The notes beneath the pieces were generated by a model. The model was not told the origin of the DNA, did no database searches, and saw nothing but the letters and a program-made list of their open reading frames with translations. Shown one piece after another: positions 1-6,849 of a stretch of DNA of 18,680 nucleotides. The DNA is taken from assembly GCA_030594905.1 (NCBI GenBank), contig JAUVEF010000003.1, positions 1 to 18,680 of the forward strand. Direction: 5' to 3'. The stretch comes from Methanosarcinales archaeon (lineage in GTDB: Archaea > Halobacteriota > Methanosarcinia > Methanosarcinales > Methanogasteraceae). Every line of letters begins with the position of its first letter. Position 1 is the first letter of the stretch. The position numbers and the translations under genes were made by a program.

Positions 1-2
1 AT

Positions 3-623
3 GCACGGAATTTGATACACATACTTAACGATTACGCGTTAACTGAAGACGAGCGCATCCTGATCGTCCCCGGAGGTGGCATATTTGCAGATACCGTGCG
101 AACCGCAAGCAAGGTATACGGTATATCGGATGAAGCCGCCCACTGGATGGCGATTCTTGCAATGGATCAGTATGCACACTATCTTACCGACAACACACCG
201 GCAAGATTGGTTACCAGGATTGTAGACATATCGTCAATCGAAGCCGGCGCATCGGTTCTTCTGGTTTATGATCTACTGAAGAAATCCGAAAGTGGAAGCG
301 GAAGCACAAGCGTAAGTGGGATTGGGATTACGCATACATGGAATGCGACATCAGACACGATCGCCGGCTGGATTGCGTCGCAGTTGGGTGCGACATTCAT
401 AAAAGCAACGGATGTGGACGGGGTACTTCGTGACGGGGTACAACTCTCAGAGATTATGGCATCAGAGCTTATAACAATGGGCGAGACATGCGTTGACCCG
501 GAGTTGCCAGGACTTTTGCTTTCAAAGTCCATGAACTGCCGGGTTGTGAACGGAAAGAACCCGGATCATGTCATTGATGTGATCAGGGGAATCTCCAGGG
601 GTACGCTGATCATTGGTCAGTGA
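3..623 (+). CDS. mfnE: Amino-acid-kinase-fold protein, probable MfnE (methanofuran biosynthesis kinase), 5' end missing
   Basis: The protein resembles the aspartokinase/uridylate kinase superfamily. In methanogens MfnE phosphorylates the aminomethyl-furan phosphate intermediate of methanofuran, the C1 carrier of methanogenesis. The visible sequence has the phosphate-binding IVPGGGIFAD near the N terminus, a central ITHTWNATSDTIAGW segment, KATDVDGV in the nucleotide-binding half, and a terminal MNCRVVNGKNPDHVIDVI segment. This order matches MfnE from memory, including the alternation of VPGGG and ATDVDG. The reading frame stays open back to base 3 with ARNLIHILND, which fits the helix following the missing N-terminal KIGGS motif. 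The TTG at 12 is therefore not a start, and roughly 15-25 residues lie outside the window. It is the only plus-strand gene before 15 kb. Family assignment is firm. The MfnE role is inferred; another small archaeal kinase of the superfamily is the alternative. Confidence 0.75.
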   Translation, partial: ARNLIHILNDYALTEDERILIVPGGGIFADTVRTASKVYGISDEAAHWMAILAMDQYAHYLTDNTPARLVTRIVDISSIEAGASVLLVYDLLKKSESGSGSTSVSGIGITHTWNATSDTIAGWIASQLGATFIKATDVDGVLRDGVQLSEIMASELITMGETCVDPELPGLLLSKSMNCRVVNGKNPDHVIDVIRGISRGTLIIGQ

Positions 624-725
624 TCCGGGGCTTCCTGATGCGCATGCGCCGTGTCCTAAAGCAAACGAGAAAATCGCCGGGGGAATGAGTTTATTTGTGC
701 GTGTTTAGCTAAGGGGTCGTAACGA

Positions 726-741
726 AATAACCCAGGTTATT
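726..741. repeat. Perfect 7-bp dyad (AATAACC-CA-GGTTATT)
   Basis: Two 7-bp arms are separated by two bases, about 100 bp after the mfnE-like stop and 130 bp from the convergent HypE-like stop. The 2-nt spacer is too small for a stable RNA loop unless inner pairs open, so it could be a protein-binding dyad or chance. No function is assigned. Confidence 0.4.
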
Positions 742-813
742 CTGTGACAGTCCCTAACCGCAAGATTGCACAAATTTCCACGAGAAAGTATGTTGAGGCA
801 GTCTTATAAAGCC

Positions 814-820
814 AAAAAAA
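814..820 (-). terminator. Probable oligo-T terminator of the HypE-like gene
   Basis: On the minus strand a run of seven T follows the HypE-like stop codon by about 50 nt. Archaeal RNA polymerase often terminates at such T-runs without a hairpin. There is no other minus-strand gene before it. Confidence 0.45.
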
Positions 821-869
821 CCACTTCACCGCGTATTCATCTTCCGAAAAGCTCTCACCATAAAACCTC

Positions 870-2192
870 TTAACCTATCCGCGCAACTACCCGCTCCTTC
901 TTTTCCACAGCCTCCGCCGCAGCCCGGTCGATTGCAGCCTGCATCCTTGCGTAATCCTCTGGAGCGGCATCGCCAACCAGTTTCTTGATCGGAGTGTACG
1001 CGGACTCCCTGAAGCGCGGCGTAAAGTCGTGAACCTCGCCGTTATAGACCAGTTCAGCCCCGGTCCCTTTCACCACTTCGCCAACTATATCGACTGCAAC
1101 TCCCCGCGCCCTGATCGCGTCCATGATATCTGGTGCGGCGTCAGGTGGTGCAATTAGCAGAAGCGCATCGAGCGATACCCCGAAATAATCGATCTCAAGC
1201 GTTTCAAGCATCGAAAAAACCTTTTCATTCACAAGCGGATGCAGTTTATCCTCAAAGAATCTAAGTTTCACCCGGGCAGTCCGTGATATCTCTTTTGCAT
1301 CGCCGCGAATCCCGCCGTTGGTGACATCAGTCATGGCATGGATTCTTCCGAGAAGATTCGCATCGATCAGTGCCTCACATGCATCTATGAATTTTATATT
1401 GATCGTCTCATCCACGATTTCATGCATCCCGTAGTAGAGCGCTGCAGTCGAGATCGTGCCACCTCCTGCGCCCTCGGTCATCAGGATCGCGTCACCAGGC
1501 TCCGCGGCTATGCGGGCGGTCAGGTCACTGGCAACCCCGACAGCGCCGACACCGCCGGTCATGCGCTCGCCGATCACCATATCACCGCCGATCCGGAGCG
1601 TGCTTCCTGTTACAAGCGGAACGCCGGTCAGTTCGGCGACGGCGGAAATCCCTGCGATGTGGTCAAATATCTTCCCGACATCGCCATCATCTGCCACATG
1701 AATATCTGATAGGAGCGCAACCGGGCTTGCACCCATCACATAGATGTCGCGCAGTGCGGCACGGGCGACGTGAAACCCTGCGAGGAATGGGAAGTCGCTC
1801 AAACGGGAGTGGGTGCCGTCGATGTTCAAAACTATGTACTGGTTGGGATCTTGATTTTGAAGCTGCACTACCCCTGAGTCATCAAGATGTGAGGAATCAA
1901 CGACGGCGCCAGTCTCCCCGATCACCTCGGCGATCTTCTCATGCGTGTAAAAATCGCCTGCGCCTCTCGATCCAACGCCAAACTCGCCCATCGTCACCCC
2001 GGACGTGATCGGGGTAAGGATCTCGCCTGTGAGATGCAGTGTTGCCTGCGCTTCCAGAATCGTTACGCGAGCAATCTCCTCTGCCATCGTTCGAGTGATA
2101 TTCTTGATCTCAAGTATTCTATCAGTGAGTTTCTCTTCAAGGGCAGGGTCGTTTCCCAGAAGCCCGCGTTTTGCATAGCCTTCAATGTCCAT
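870..2192 (-). CDS. AIR synthase-related (PurM/HypE superfamily) protein
   Basis: This 440-aa protein has the PurM/HypE/SelD/ThiL two-domain ATP-binding architecture. The N-terminal half carries GVGSRGAGDFYTHEKIAEV, a VLNIDGTHSR segment and AALRDIYVMGASPVALLSDI, the expected ATP/Mg-binding strand and helix of the A domain. The C-terminal half has GDAILMTEGAGGGTISTAA and MTDVTNGGIRGDAKEI, typical of the B domain. The first 70 residues form a helical extension seen in methanogen HypE-related proteins (COG1973-like, from memory). HypE itself makes thiocyanate for NiFe-hydrogenase cyanide ligands. The C-terminal PRVCG-type tail of true HypE is absent (the protein ends in ARIG), so that reaction should not be assumed. 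An ATG start follows a GGTG Shine-Dalgarno-like site by 5 nt. It lies 67 nt after the 124-aa gene and probably ends the cluster begun by rpl10e. Confidence 0.75.
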   Translation of the reverse strand: MDIEGYAKRGLLGNDPALEEKLTDRILEIKNITRTMAEEIARVTILEAQATLHLTGEILTPITSGVTMGEFGVGSRGAGDFYTHEKIAEVIGETGAVVDSSHLDDSGVVQLQNQDPNQYIVLNIDGTHSRLSDFPFLAGFHVARAALRDIYVMGASPVALLSDIHVADDGDVGKIFDHIAGISAVAELTGVPLVTGSTLRIGGDMVIGERMTGGVGAVGVASDLTARIAAEPGDAILMTEGAGGGTISTAALYYGMHEIVDETINIKFIDACEALIDANLLGRIHAMTDVTNGGIRGDAKEISRTARVKLRFFEDKLHPLVNEKVFSMLETLEIDYFGVSLDALLLIAPPDAAPDIMDAIRARGVAVDIVGEVVKGTGAELVYNGEVHDFTPRFRESAYTPIKKLVGDAAPEDYARMQAAIDRAAAEAVEKKERVVARIG

Positions 2193-2259
2193 CAGGGCAC
2201 CAATTGTCTGGTCGGTGTAATAAGAATTTCTCTATTTGCGTACCTGCGATCTCTGCACC

Positions 2260-2634
2260 TCAGGTCTCAGTATCGGACTTCAGACCATCCGCATCGACAA
2301 CTTCAACTTCTGGACTGATTGCTTCGATCTCGATCTCAACACCTTTTAAATCCACCACAACAGGCGGATTTGGATTTATCACAGCCCCACCACCCCCGGA
2401 GATCAGTAATCCCTCTCGCATCAACTGATCGACCGTCTTCATGATCTCCTTATCCTCACGCCCCTCAAAGACGTTCTTGAACAGATCGATAATGTCAAGG
2501 ATATGAACGCCGGATAGCCCTTTCGATTTTATATATCCGGCGTATCCTGCGTTATCTGCGAGTACGTTGACAACAAACATGGCATCGCATCGGTTTTTAA
2601 AGAACCGGTCGTCTTCGCTTGGTTCCATAGTCAC
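2260..2634 (-). CDS. Conserved-looking hypothetical protein, possible winged helix
   Basis: I do not recognise this 124-aa acidic protein. Residues about 10-80 look like a compact helical domain: MFVVNVLADNAGYAGYIKSK, then GVHILDIIDLF and EIMKTVDQLMREGLLIS. The last stretch followed by a glycine-rich turn (SGGGGAVINP) would suit a winged-helix wing. Residues 88-124 are an extended Val/Glu/Asp-rich tail (VVVDLKGVEIEIEAISPEVE). The GTG at 2634 starts 2 nt after the aIF2-beta stop and has AAGGA six nucleotides upstream. An ATG at 2628 is the alternative. The tight spacing puts it in the rpl10e/aIF2-beta transcript, so a translation or RNA-linked role is possible by association only. Position and codon continuity make it a real gene; function is unknown. 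Confidence 0.7.
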   Translation of the reverse strand: MTMEPSEDDRFFKNRCDAMFVVNVLADNAGYAGYIKSKGLSGVHILDIIDLFKNVFEGREDKEIMKTVDQLMREGLLISGGGGAVINPNPPVVVDLKGVEIEIEAISPEVEVVDADGLKSDTET

Positions 2635-2636
2635 AT

Positions 2637-3266
2637 CTATTCCTTAGACTTTCGTTCGAGAATCTCGGCGAATGCAAGCGTGCCTGAGACGTGGGTGATC
2701 TTTATGTTCACGATTTCGCCCTTGACGGTGTGGGGTACGTAAATCGTGTATTTATCCACACGAGAATACCCATCACCCTTCTTTCCGACTCCGATGATCT
2801 TGACGTCGTATACACCACCTTCCTCTATCGCATCCTTCGATTTGATCTCGCGGACCTTCCGTTTCCTGATCGGTCGGTGCGCACCACATGCTGCGCATTT
2901 CAGTGTCAGGACGCGGTCGGTGCGCACCAGTGTGGTATCGGGTCGCCCGCACTCAGAGCATAACACAAACTCGCTGGTATAAGCGTCAATCTGGGACTGG
3001 AGGTCTTCGGCGGTGAATTTGCCCTGGAAGATCACACGGCTCCCATCACTCTTGCCGGCGGTGCCCATTTCTCGCAGAAGGAACTTTAAGAGGTGGCTCG
3101 GGTCACGGTTGAGCGTATCAACGATCTCGAGAAAATTCCTTAGAACAGTAGTCTTCCCCTCTATGATAACATCGGGTTCGGGTATGGAGAATCGCACATC
3201 AGTGGTCAGGAAATCTGGCATATTGTCGTATGCCCGGTCAAGACTTTTTTCATAATCAAAGGTCAT
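2637..3266 (-). CDS. eif2b: Translation initiation factor aIF2 subunit beta with C-terminal TRAM domain
   Basis: This is the beta subunit of the archaeal eIF2 GTPase that delivers initiator Met-tRNA to the small ribosomal subunit. The 209 aa comprise an N-terminal helix that binds aIF2-gamma ([13 protein letters not shown]), the central alpha-beta domain ([31 protein letters not shown]) and a zinc ribbon with CSECG and CAACG at about residues 102-127. A C-terminal TRAM domain occupies about 150-205 ([24 protein letters not shown]). Most archaeal aIF2-beta end near residue 140. The TRAM fusion is, from memory, a trait of the Methanosarcina/haloarchaeal side of Euryarchaeota and may add RNA binding. 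The ATG overlaps the rpl10e stop by 4 nt, implying coupled translation. Confidence 0.93.
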   Translation of the reverse strand: MTFDYEKSLDRAYDNMPDFLTTDVRFSIPEPDVIIEGKTTVLRNFLEIVDTLNRDPSHLLKFLLREMGTAGKSDGSRVIFQGKFTAEDLQSQIDAYTSEFVLCSECGRPDTTLVRTDRVLTLKCAACGAHRPIRKRKVREIKSKDAIEEGGVYDVKIIGVGKKGDGYSRVDKYTIYVPHTVKGEIVNIKITHVSGTLAFAEILERKSKE

Positions 3267-3778
3267 TGAATCAGTTCCTGCCCGTTGTCAACCCTGATGC
3301 TGACCGGCGTGGGTAGCTTGTACCCGGCACGTCTCAATGCCTCCTTGGCGTGCTTGAACTGGCTTGGTTGTAACGATACAGTGAACACCCGCTGCCCGGC
3401 ATGAACTCTTGCAGCAGTGCTGACCAGTTTTCCGAACGCATGTCTCATCCCACTTGATACCCGGTCCGCTCCGGCGCCGGTTGCCTGTTTGTTTTCTCGT
3501 AGTACCTGATGCGGGTACACGCGTAATTTCATGTGAAAGTTGGCACGTCCCGGTTCTCTGAGCAGATATTTGTTTGCGGTGATGCGTGCGGCTTCGAGTG
3601 CGTTGTGCCTTATCTGGCACTGCTCCTTTGCAATAAGGGATGCAGAGACCGGAAAATCGTCGGTGAGGTTACCCATGTCATACGTTACGATGTGGCTGCC
3701 AGGAACTCCGCCCATATACTCGCGGCGGGTGTACGGACGCTTGAATTTGCGATACATCTTTGCGGGTTTGGTTACCAT
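3263..3778 (-). CDS. rpl10e: Large-subunit ribosomal protein L10e (uL16 family)
   Basis: The 171-aa product is the archaeal/eukaryotic L10e protein that sits near the peptidyl-transferase centre and A-site tRNA elbow. Diagnostic segments are the N-terminal [19 protein letters not shown], the [14 protein letters not shown] segment, [20 protein letters not shown], and the loop [17 protein letters not shown]. Length is normal for the family. The ATG is preceded by GGAG at about 3786-3789 and a TATA-like TTTATAA at 3818-3824, so the gene probably starts its own transcript even though polB lies just upstream on the same strand. Its stop overlaps the aIF2-beta start by 4 nt. Confidence 0.95.
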   Translation of the reverse strand: MVTKPAKMYRKFKRPYTRREYMGGVPGSHIVTYDMGNLTDDFPVSASLIAKEQCQIRHNALEAARITANKYLLREPGRANFHMKLRVYPHQVLRENKQATGAGADRVSSGMRHAFGKLVSTAARVHAGQRVFTVSLQPSQFKHAKEALRRAGYKLPTPVSIRVDNGQELIQ

Positions 3779-3815
3779 GATAATGCTCCTCTTTCTTTGT
3801 ACATAGCGGTTTTGT

Positions 3816-3826
3816 GGTTATAAATG
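3816..3826 (-). promoter_or_regulatory. TATA box of rpl10e operon
   Basis: The minus strand reads CATTTATAACC. Its centre is 43 nt before the rpl10e ATG, predicting a start site near 3796 and an 18-nt leader that includes the GAGGAG Shine-Dalgarno sequence at about 3786-3791. Confidence 0.6.
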
Positions 3827-3852
3827 TTGGTGTTGGTCAAGTCCCCGCATTC

Positions 3853-6603
3853 TCAGAAATCAAAGAGTGTTTTCTGTCTTGATACTGCTTTAACCTCTTT
3901 TTTTATATGAACACGTGCCACGCTCGCAGTACCAATCCCGAAATCGTATAATCCCTTCTGTTTGGAGTCGTAATTCAGTGTTTCATGCTCGACACCAAAT
4001 TCACGAAGTATTCGCTCAACCGGGGGCAGTATTTGTTTTTTGATATAATAATCAACATCCAGCGAAAGATTGTGTTCCCTCACGTATTCGGGATCCTCCG
4101 CACTATCCACAAACTGTCCTTTGCCGGCAATGATTACAAACGGCACACGATCTCCGATTGATGGAACCACCCCGTCACGCCTGCGTATCTTCTCCACAAC
4201 CGTGATGTGTGGTTGTTTACTCTTATAACTCTCTTCTTTCTTATTGTATTTCCGGGTAAGAATCAGATCATCCATGATTTCGCTGTCGTTACGGACCTTG
4301 AGATTCCTGACCCGGTCCACGACACCGCGGACATATTCTACCGATTCATCAACCTTGCCATCCTTAAGTACGAGTTCAAGTACTTTGTTGAGTGTTTTTG
4401 ATGTCAAACCGCACCAGTCACGCCTGACGGTCTCCATCCCCTTGACTTTAATGGAATCTTTCCAGCCACCGCCAGCACCTGTTTTTTCAAATATCCATAA
4501 TGCATATCTCTTTTTTGCTATGAATATCGCTCTCCTGGCAATCGATTCGAATTCAAGTTCCATCGGATCGGGCAGATTCTCAGAAACCATTGCCGCAACC
4601 ATCTGCCCGATTGATTCGGCATCATCAAGCGAGATTTCTCCGTTCGGTGACGTGATCCGGACAAAAACACTATCCGTGTCCCCATAGATCACAGACAGTG
4701 CAAACTCGTGTCCATCGGGCAGACGCACGGTTTTAATTGTCTCATCAATCAGATTCTTCGTGTCACTGATGTTTTTCCGCCCGAAACTGGTCACCGCGTT
4801 GGCAAGAACGAGGCTGTATAAGCGAGCCCTTGCGTAGCCGGAATACCCGTAAAAACTGTTCAGCAAAATTTTGAGTGCGTTCTGGGTCGCATTCAGCACC
4901 ACGTATTCATCCCCCTCCGCAGCCTGCATCATCTTCTTTGTTTTGGTCCGCCGGTCCAGGAGATCTTCAAGGATTCCGGGCACGATTCCCTGATACGCAT
5001 CTACAGGGACGAATTCACCACCTGACGGAGATCTGATCGTGTTTTGAACCAGTATTTCACCGTCTCGACCCCCAGCTCCATCTCCATTTCTGTCTCTATT
5101 TCTGTCTCCGTCTATGCCTCTGTCGCTACCGGCGTTGTTGTTCATGATGACTGTGCTGTAGCAGAGGTTGTGCGCCATCATGATCGTCGGGTACAGTGAT
5201 TTATAGTCAAGAACCACGGCGTCCTTCTGTAGCCCGCGAACCGGTTCAAGCACCGCGCCGCCTTTCAGTTCATCAGGTGCATTGTAACGCCCATCGTGAG
5301 CAGGTTTCGGCGGGATTACGCGGTTTCGCTTCCCAAACTCCCGAAGCAGCAGGTTTTCGACCATAGAACTCTGTCCGCCGTACAGCACATCCTGGAACAG
5401 TGCGCCACTCACCTGCGCAAGCGCCACGTATTTGTCGAGCAGTCGCAGGTCGAGCAACAGGTGAAGTGCAAGAACCGCGTCACGGCGTGCATATTCGATG
5501 AACTCGGCAAGCTTTTCGCCGTTGTCATTCCAGTATTCAGCCATCTGATTGACAGAAACATCGAATTTCTCGATGTTAAGCAGCGTTTGAGCCACGTTCT
5601 TCAATGTGTACTGTTTGATGCTGTAGTCCCTGCGTACCAGCGGCAGAACATCGGCAACGATCCTGCCTGCGACATTCACACGAGTGGTATTTCCGATCTT
5701 GCGGCAGAAAACAGCCCTGTTGTCCCTGCCAATATTGGCATGCAATTGCTTCCCCTGCGCCTCAAGCACCTCCACACGTTTGGTGATGTACGGAAAGTCA
5801 AACTCGTTTGAGTTGTATCCAAGGATCACATCAGGATCATAATCCCGCACAATCTCAAAAAACCGGTTCAACATCCCGGTTTCATCGTCAAACGACTCGA
5901 TACCATCGCCGTCTGCCCCATCGCCATCAGCCTTCTTTGCAACCAGAACGAGCGTTTCTTCGGTGTAATCCGGTCGGAATGCAAGCGAAATCATGATGAT
6001 TGGGGAGTGGTCGGGAGTCGGCATCCCGCCATCAACCAGACACTCGATATCAAATGCAAGATACCTGAGTGGCGCATTCATGGCGACCTCAACCGGCGAT
6101 ACCTGTGACGTGATCACCACGTCGCTGTTCACCACTGGTTGCGATGATCGCAACGCACCGACGCGGTCACTGTCGCTATCATGAGTCCGCACCCAGCCCA
6201 TGCCAGAGATGCCCTGATCGATCATGAACCGGTTATTGAACATGATATCAGTCTCGTACACATGGTCCGCGTATCCCTTTACCTCGTCCCGGATCGTTGG
6301 AACGTCCTTCGGCTTGCCAACGACCACCTTCAGCATTTTTATCGGATGTTCCTGATATCCAATCGGCTCGTACTTTTCAACGACCTCAGTCCGCCTGATT
6401 TCAGGGATGTCCCTGAGATTCTCGAGTAATCCCTCAATCGAAGCTGCCTGGACATGGAAATACGGCTCAAAGTCCAGGACAAAGCAGCAAACGCTCTGCC
6501 CGTCAGGATCACGCCCAAACAGCCTCACAACCGGCTTTCCATTATCAATGGTATAATCAACGTCGAGGATCTGAAACTCCATCACGGGCATGTTTATATG
6601 CAT
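3853..6603 (-). CDS. polB: Family-B DNA polymerase (replicative PolB) with proofreading exonuclease
   Basis: This is a replicative family-B DNA polymerase of 916 aa. Exonuclease motifs are present: ExoI FDIECL (about residue 184), ExoII GYNSNEFDFPYI (about 263) and ExoIII YARRDAVLAL (about 373). Polymerase motifs follow: A DYKSLYPTIM (about 467), B KILLNSFYGYSG (about 580), C YGDTDSVF (about 643), then KKRYALW. The C terminus ends QKTLFDF, a PCNA-interacting (PIP-box) peptide, so it should act with the sliding clamp. No intein interrupts motifs A-C. A Gly/Asp/Arg-rich insert lies at about residues 488-512, and a smaller Asp/Gly stretch lies in the exonuclease domain (ADGDGADGDG, about 225). 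In-frame ATGs at 6603, 6591 and 6582 are all possible. Family N termini favour 6582 (MEFQILDVDY). A TATA-like CATAAAAG at about 6664-6671 could drive it. Confidence 0.95.
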   Translation of the reverse strand: MHINMPVMEFQILDVDYTIDNGKPVVRLFGRDPDGQSVCCFVLDFEPYFHVQAASIEGLLENLRDIPEIRRTEVVEKYEPIGYQEHPIKMLKVVVGKPKDVPTIRDEVKGYADHVYETDIMFNNRFMIDQGISGMGWVRTHDSDSDRVGALRSSQPVVNSDVVITSQVSPVEVAMNAPLRYLAFDIECLVDGGMPTPDHSPIIMISLAFRPDYTEETLVLVAKKADGDGADGDGIESFDDETGMLNRFFEIVRDYDPDVILGYNSNEFDFPYITKRVEVLEAQGKQLHANIGRDNRAVFCRKIGNTTRVNVAGRIVADVLPLVRRDYSIKQYTLKNVAQTLLNIEKFDVSVNQMAEYWNDNGEKLAEFIEYARRDAVLALHLLLDLRLLDKYVALAQVSGALFQDVLYGGQSSMVENLLLREFGKRNRVIPPKPAHDGRYNAPDELKGGAVLEPVRGLQKDAVVLDYKSLYPTIMMAHNLCYSTVIMNNNAGSDRGIDGDRNRDRNGDGAGGRDGEILVQNTIRSPSGGEFVPVDAYQGIVPGILEDLLDRRTKTKKMMQAAEGDEYVVLNATQNALKILLNSFYGYSGYARARLYSLVLANAVTSFGRKNISDTKNLIDETIKTVRLPDGHEFALSVIYGDTDSVFVRITSPNGEISLDDAESIGQMVAAMVSENLPDPMELEFESIARRAIFIAKKRYALWIFEKTGAGGGWKDSIKVKGMETVRRDWCGLTSKTLNKVLELVLKDGKVDESVEYVRGVVDRVRNLKVRNDSEIMDDLILTRKYNKKEESYKSKQPHITVVEKIRRRDGVVPSIGDRVPFVIIAGKGQFVDSAEDPEYVREHNLSLDVDYYIKKQILPPVERILREFGVEHETLNYDSKQKGLYDFGIGTASVARVHIKKEVKAVSRQKTLFDF
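5066..5142 (-). repeat. Low-complexity Gly/Asp/Arg/Asn tract inside polB
   Basis: On the plus strand the region is a run of near-repeats of CTCCATCT, TTCTGTCTC and TATTTCTGTC type. It encodes DRGIDGDRNRDRNGDGAGGR between polymerase motifs A and B. The reading frame is intact. It looks like microsatellite-type expansion in a surface loop. Confidence 0.6.
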
Positions 6604-6663
6604 AATACTTATGGCTTACCCGGGACCCGGGAGTCACCACCCCCAGACGCTGCCAAAAGCTCT

Positions 6664-6671
6664 TTTATGCG
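6664..6671 (-). promoter_or_regulatory. Possible TATA box for polB
   Basis: The minus strand reads CATAAAAG within GCGCATAAAAGAGC. A start site about 25 nt downstream would give a leader of roughly 40-60 nt depending on the polB start codon. The match is moderate. Confidence 0.35.
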
Positions 6672-6722
6672 CATGATCACGCAGCGCCCGAACGGTCATC
6701 GGTGGTCCGGTTTTCATGAGAA

Positions 6723-6784
6723 AACCACGAGATTACACAAGATTAACACAGAAATCTCGTGGAAATCTGTGTAATCTCGTGGTT
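6723..6784. repeat. Inverted repeat, 17-bp perfect arms with a nested third copy
   Basis: Arms at 6723-6739 and 6768-6784 are exact reverse complements (core CCACGAGATTACACA). The 28-nt spacer holds another copy of the outer nine bases (ATCTCGTGG, 6754-6762) and an ACACAGA/TCTGTGT pair. Read on the minus strand, the hairpin is followed by TTTT, so it may act as the rpoB' terminator. Similar degenerate CCACGAGATTACACAGA-type repeats occur between genes in several archaeal and bacterial genomes, from memory. It could be a dispersed palindromic element. Confidence 0.75.
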
Positions 6785-6849
6785 ACCTGCGCACGCCCAT
6801 TAACATCCGGAATTGATACACTGCCCGGTTTTCGGGACTCGGAAATCCC

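Larger units (their letters stand above)
624..869. other. Non-coding gap between convergent genes
   Basis: No convincing gene lies in these 246 bases. The mfnE-like gene (plus) and the HypE-like gene (minus) converge here. It holds a 10-bp perfect palindrome GCGCATGCGC near 640, a dyad at 726-741 and an A7 run at 814-820. A TATA-like TTATAAA at about 804-810 on the plus strand has no plus-strand gene after it and is probably chance. Confidence 0.6.
6604..6849. other. Non-coding gap between rpoB' and polB
   Basis: No gene is visible in 246 bases. It contains a doubled CCCGGG palindrome at 6619-6631, a TATA-like CATAAAAG on the minus strand near 6664-6671 that could serve polB, and a large inverted repeat at 6723-6784. 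In most archaea rpoA' would begin here. Confidence 0.6.

Noticed and set aside
3853..6603. Intein in polB or the RNA polymerase genes
   Set aside because: Polymerase motifs A-C and the B'/B'' motifs run through without splicing-domain sequence.
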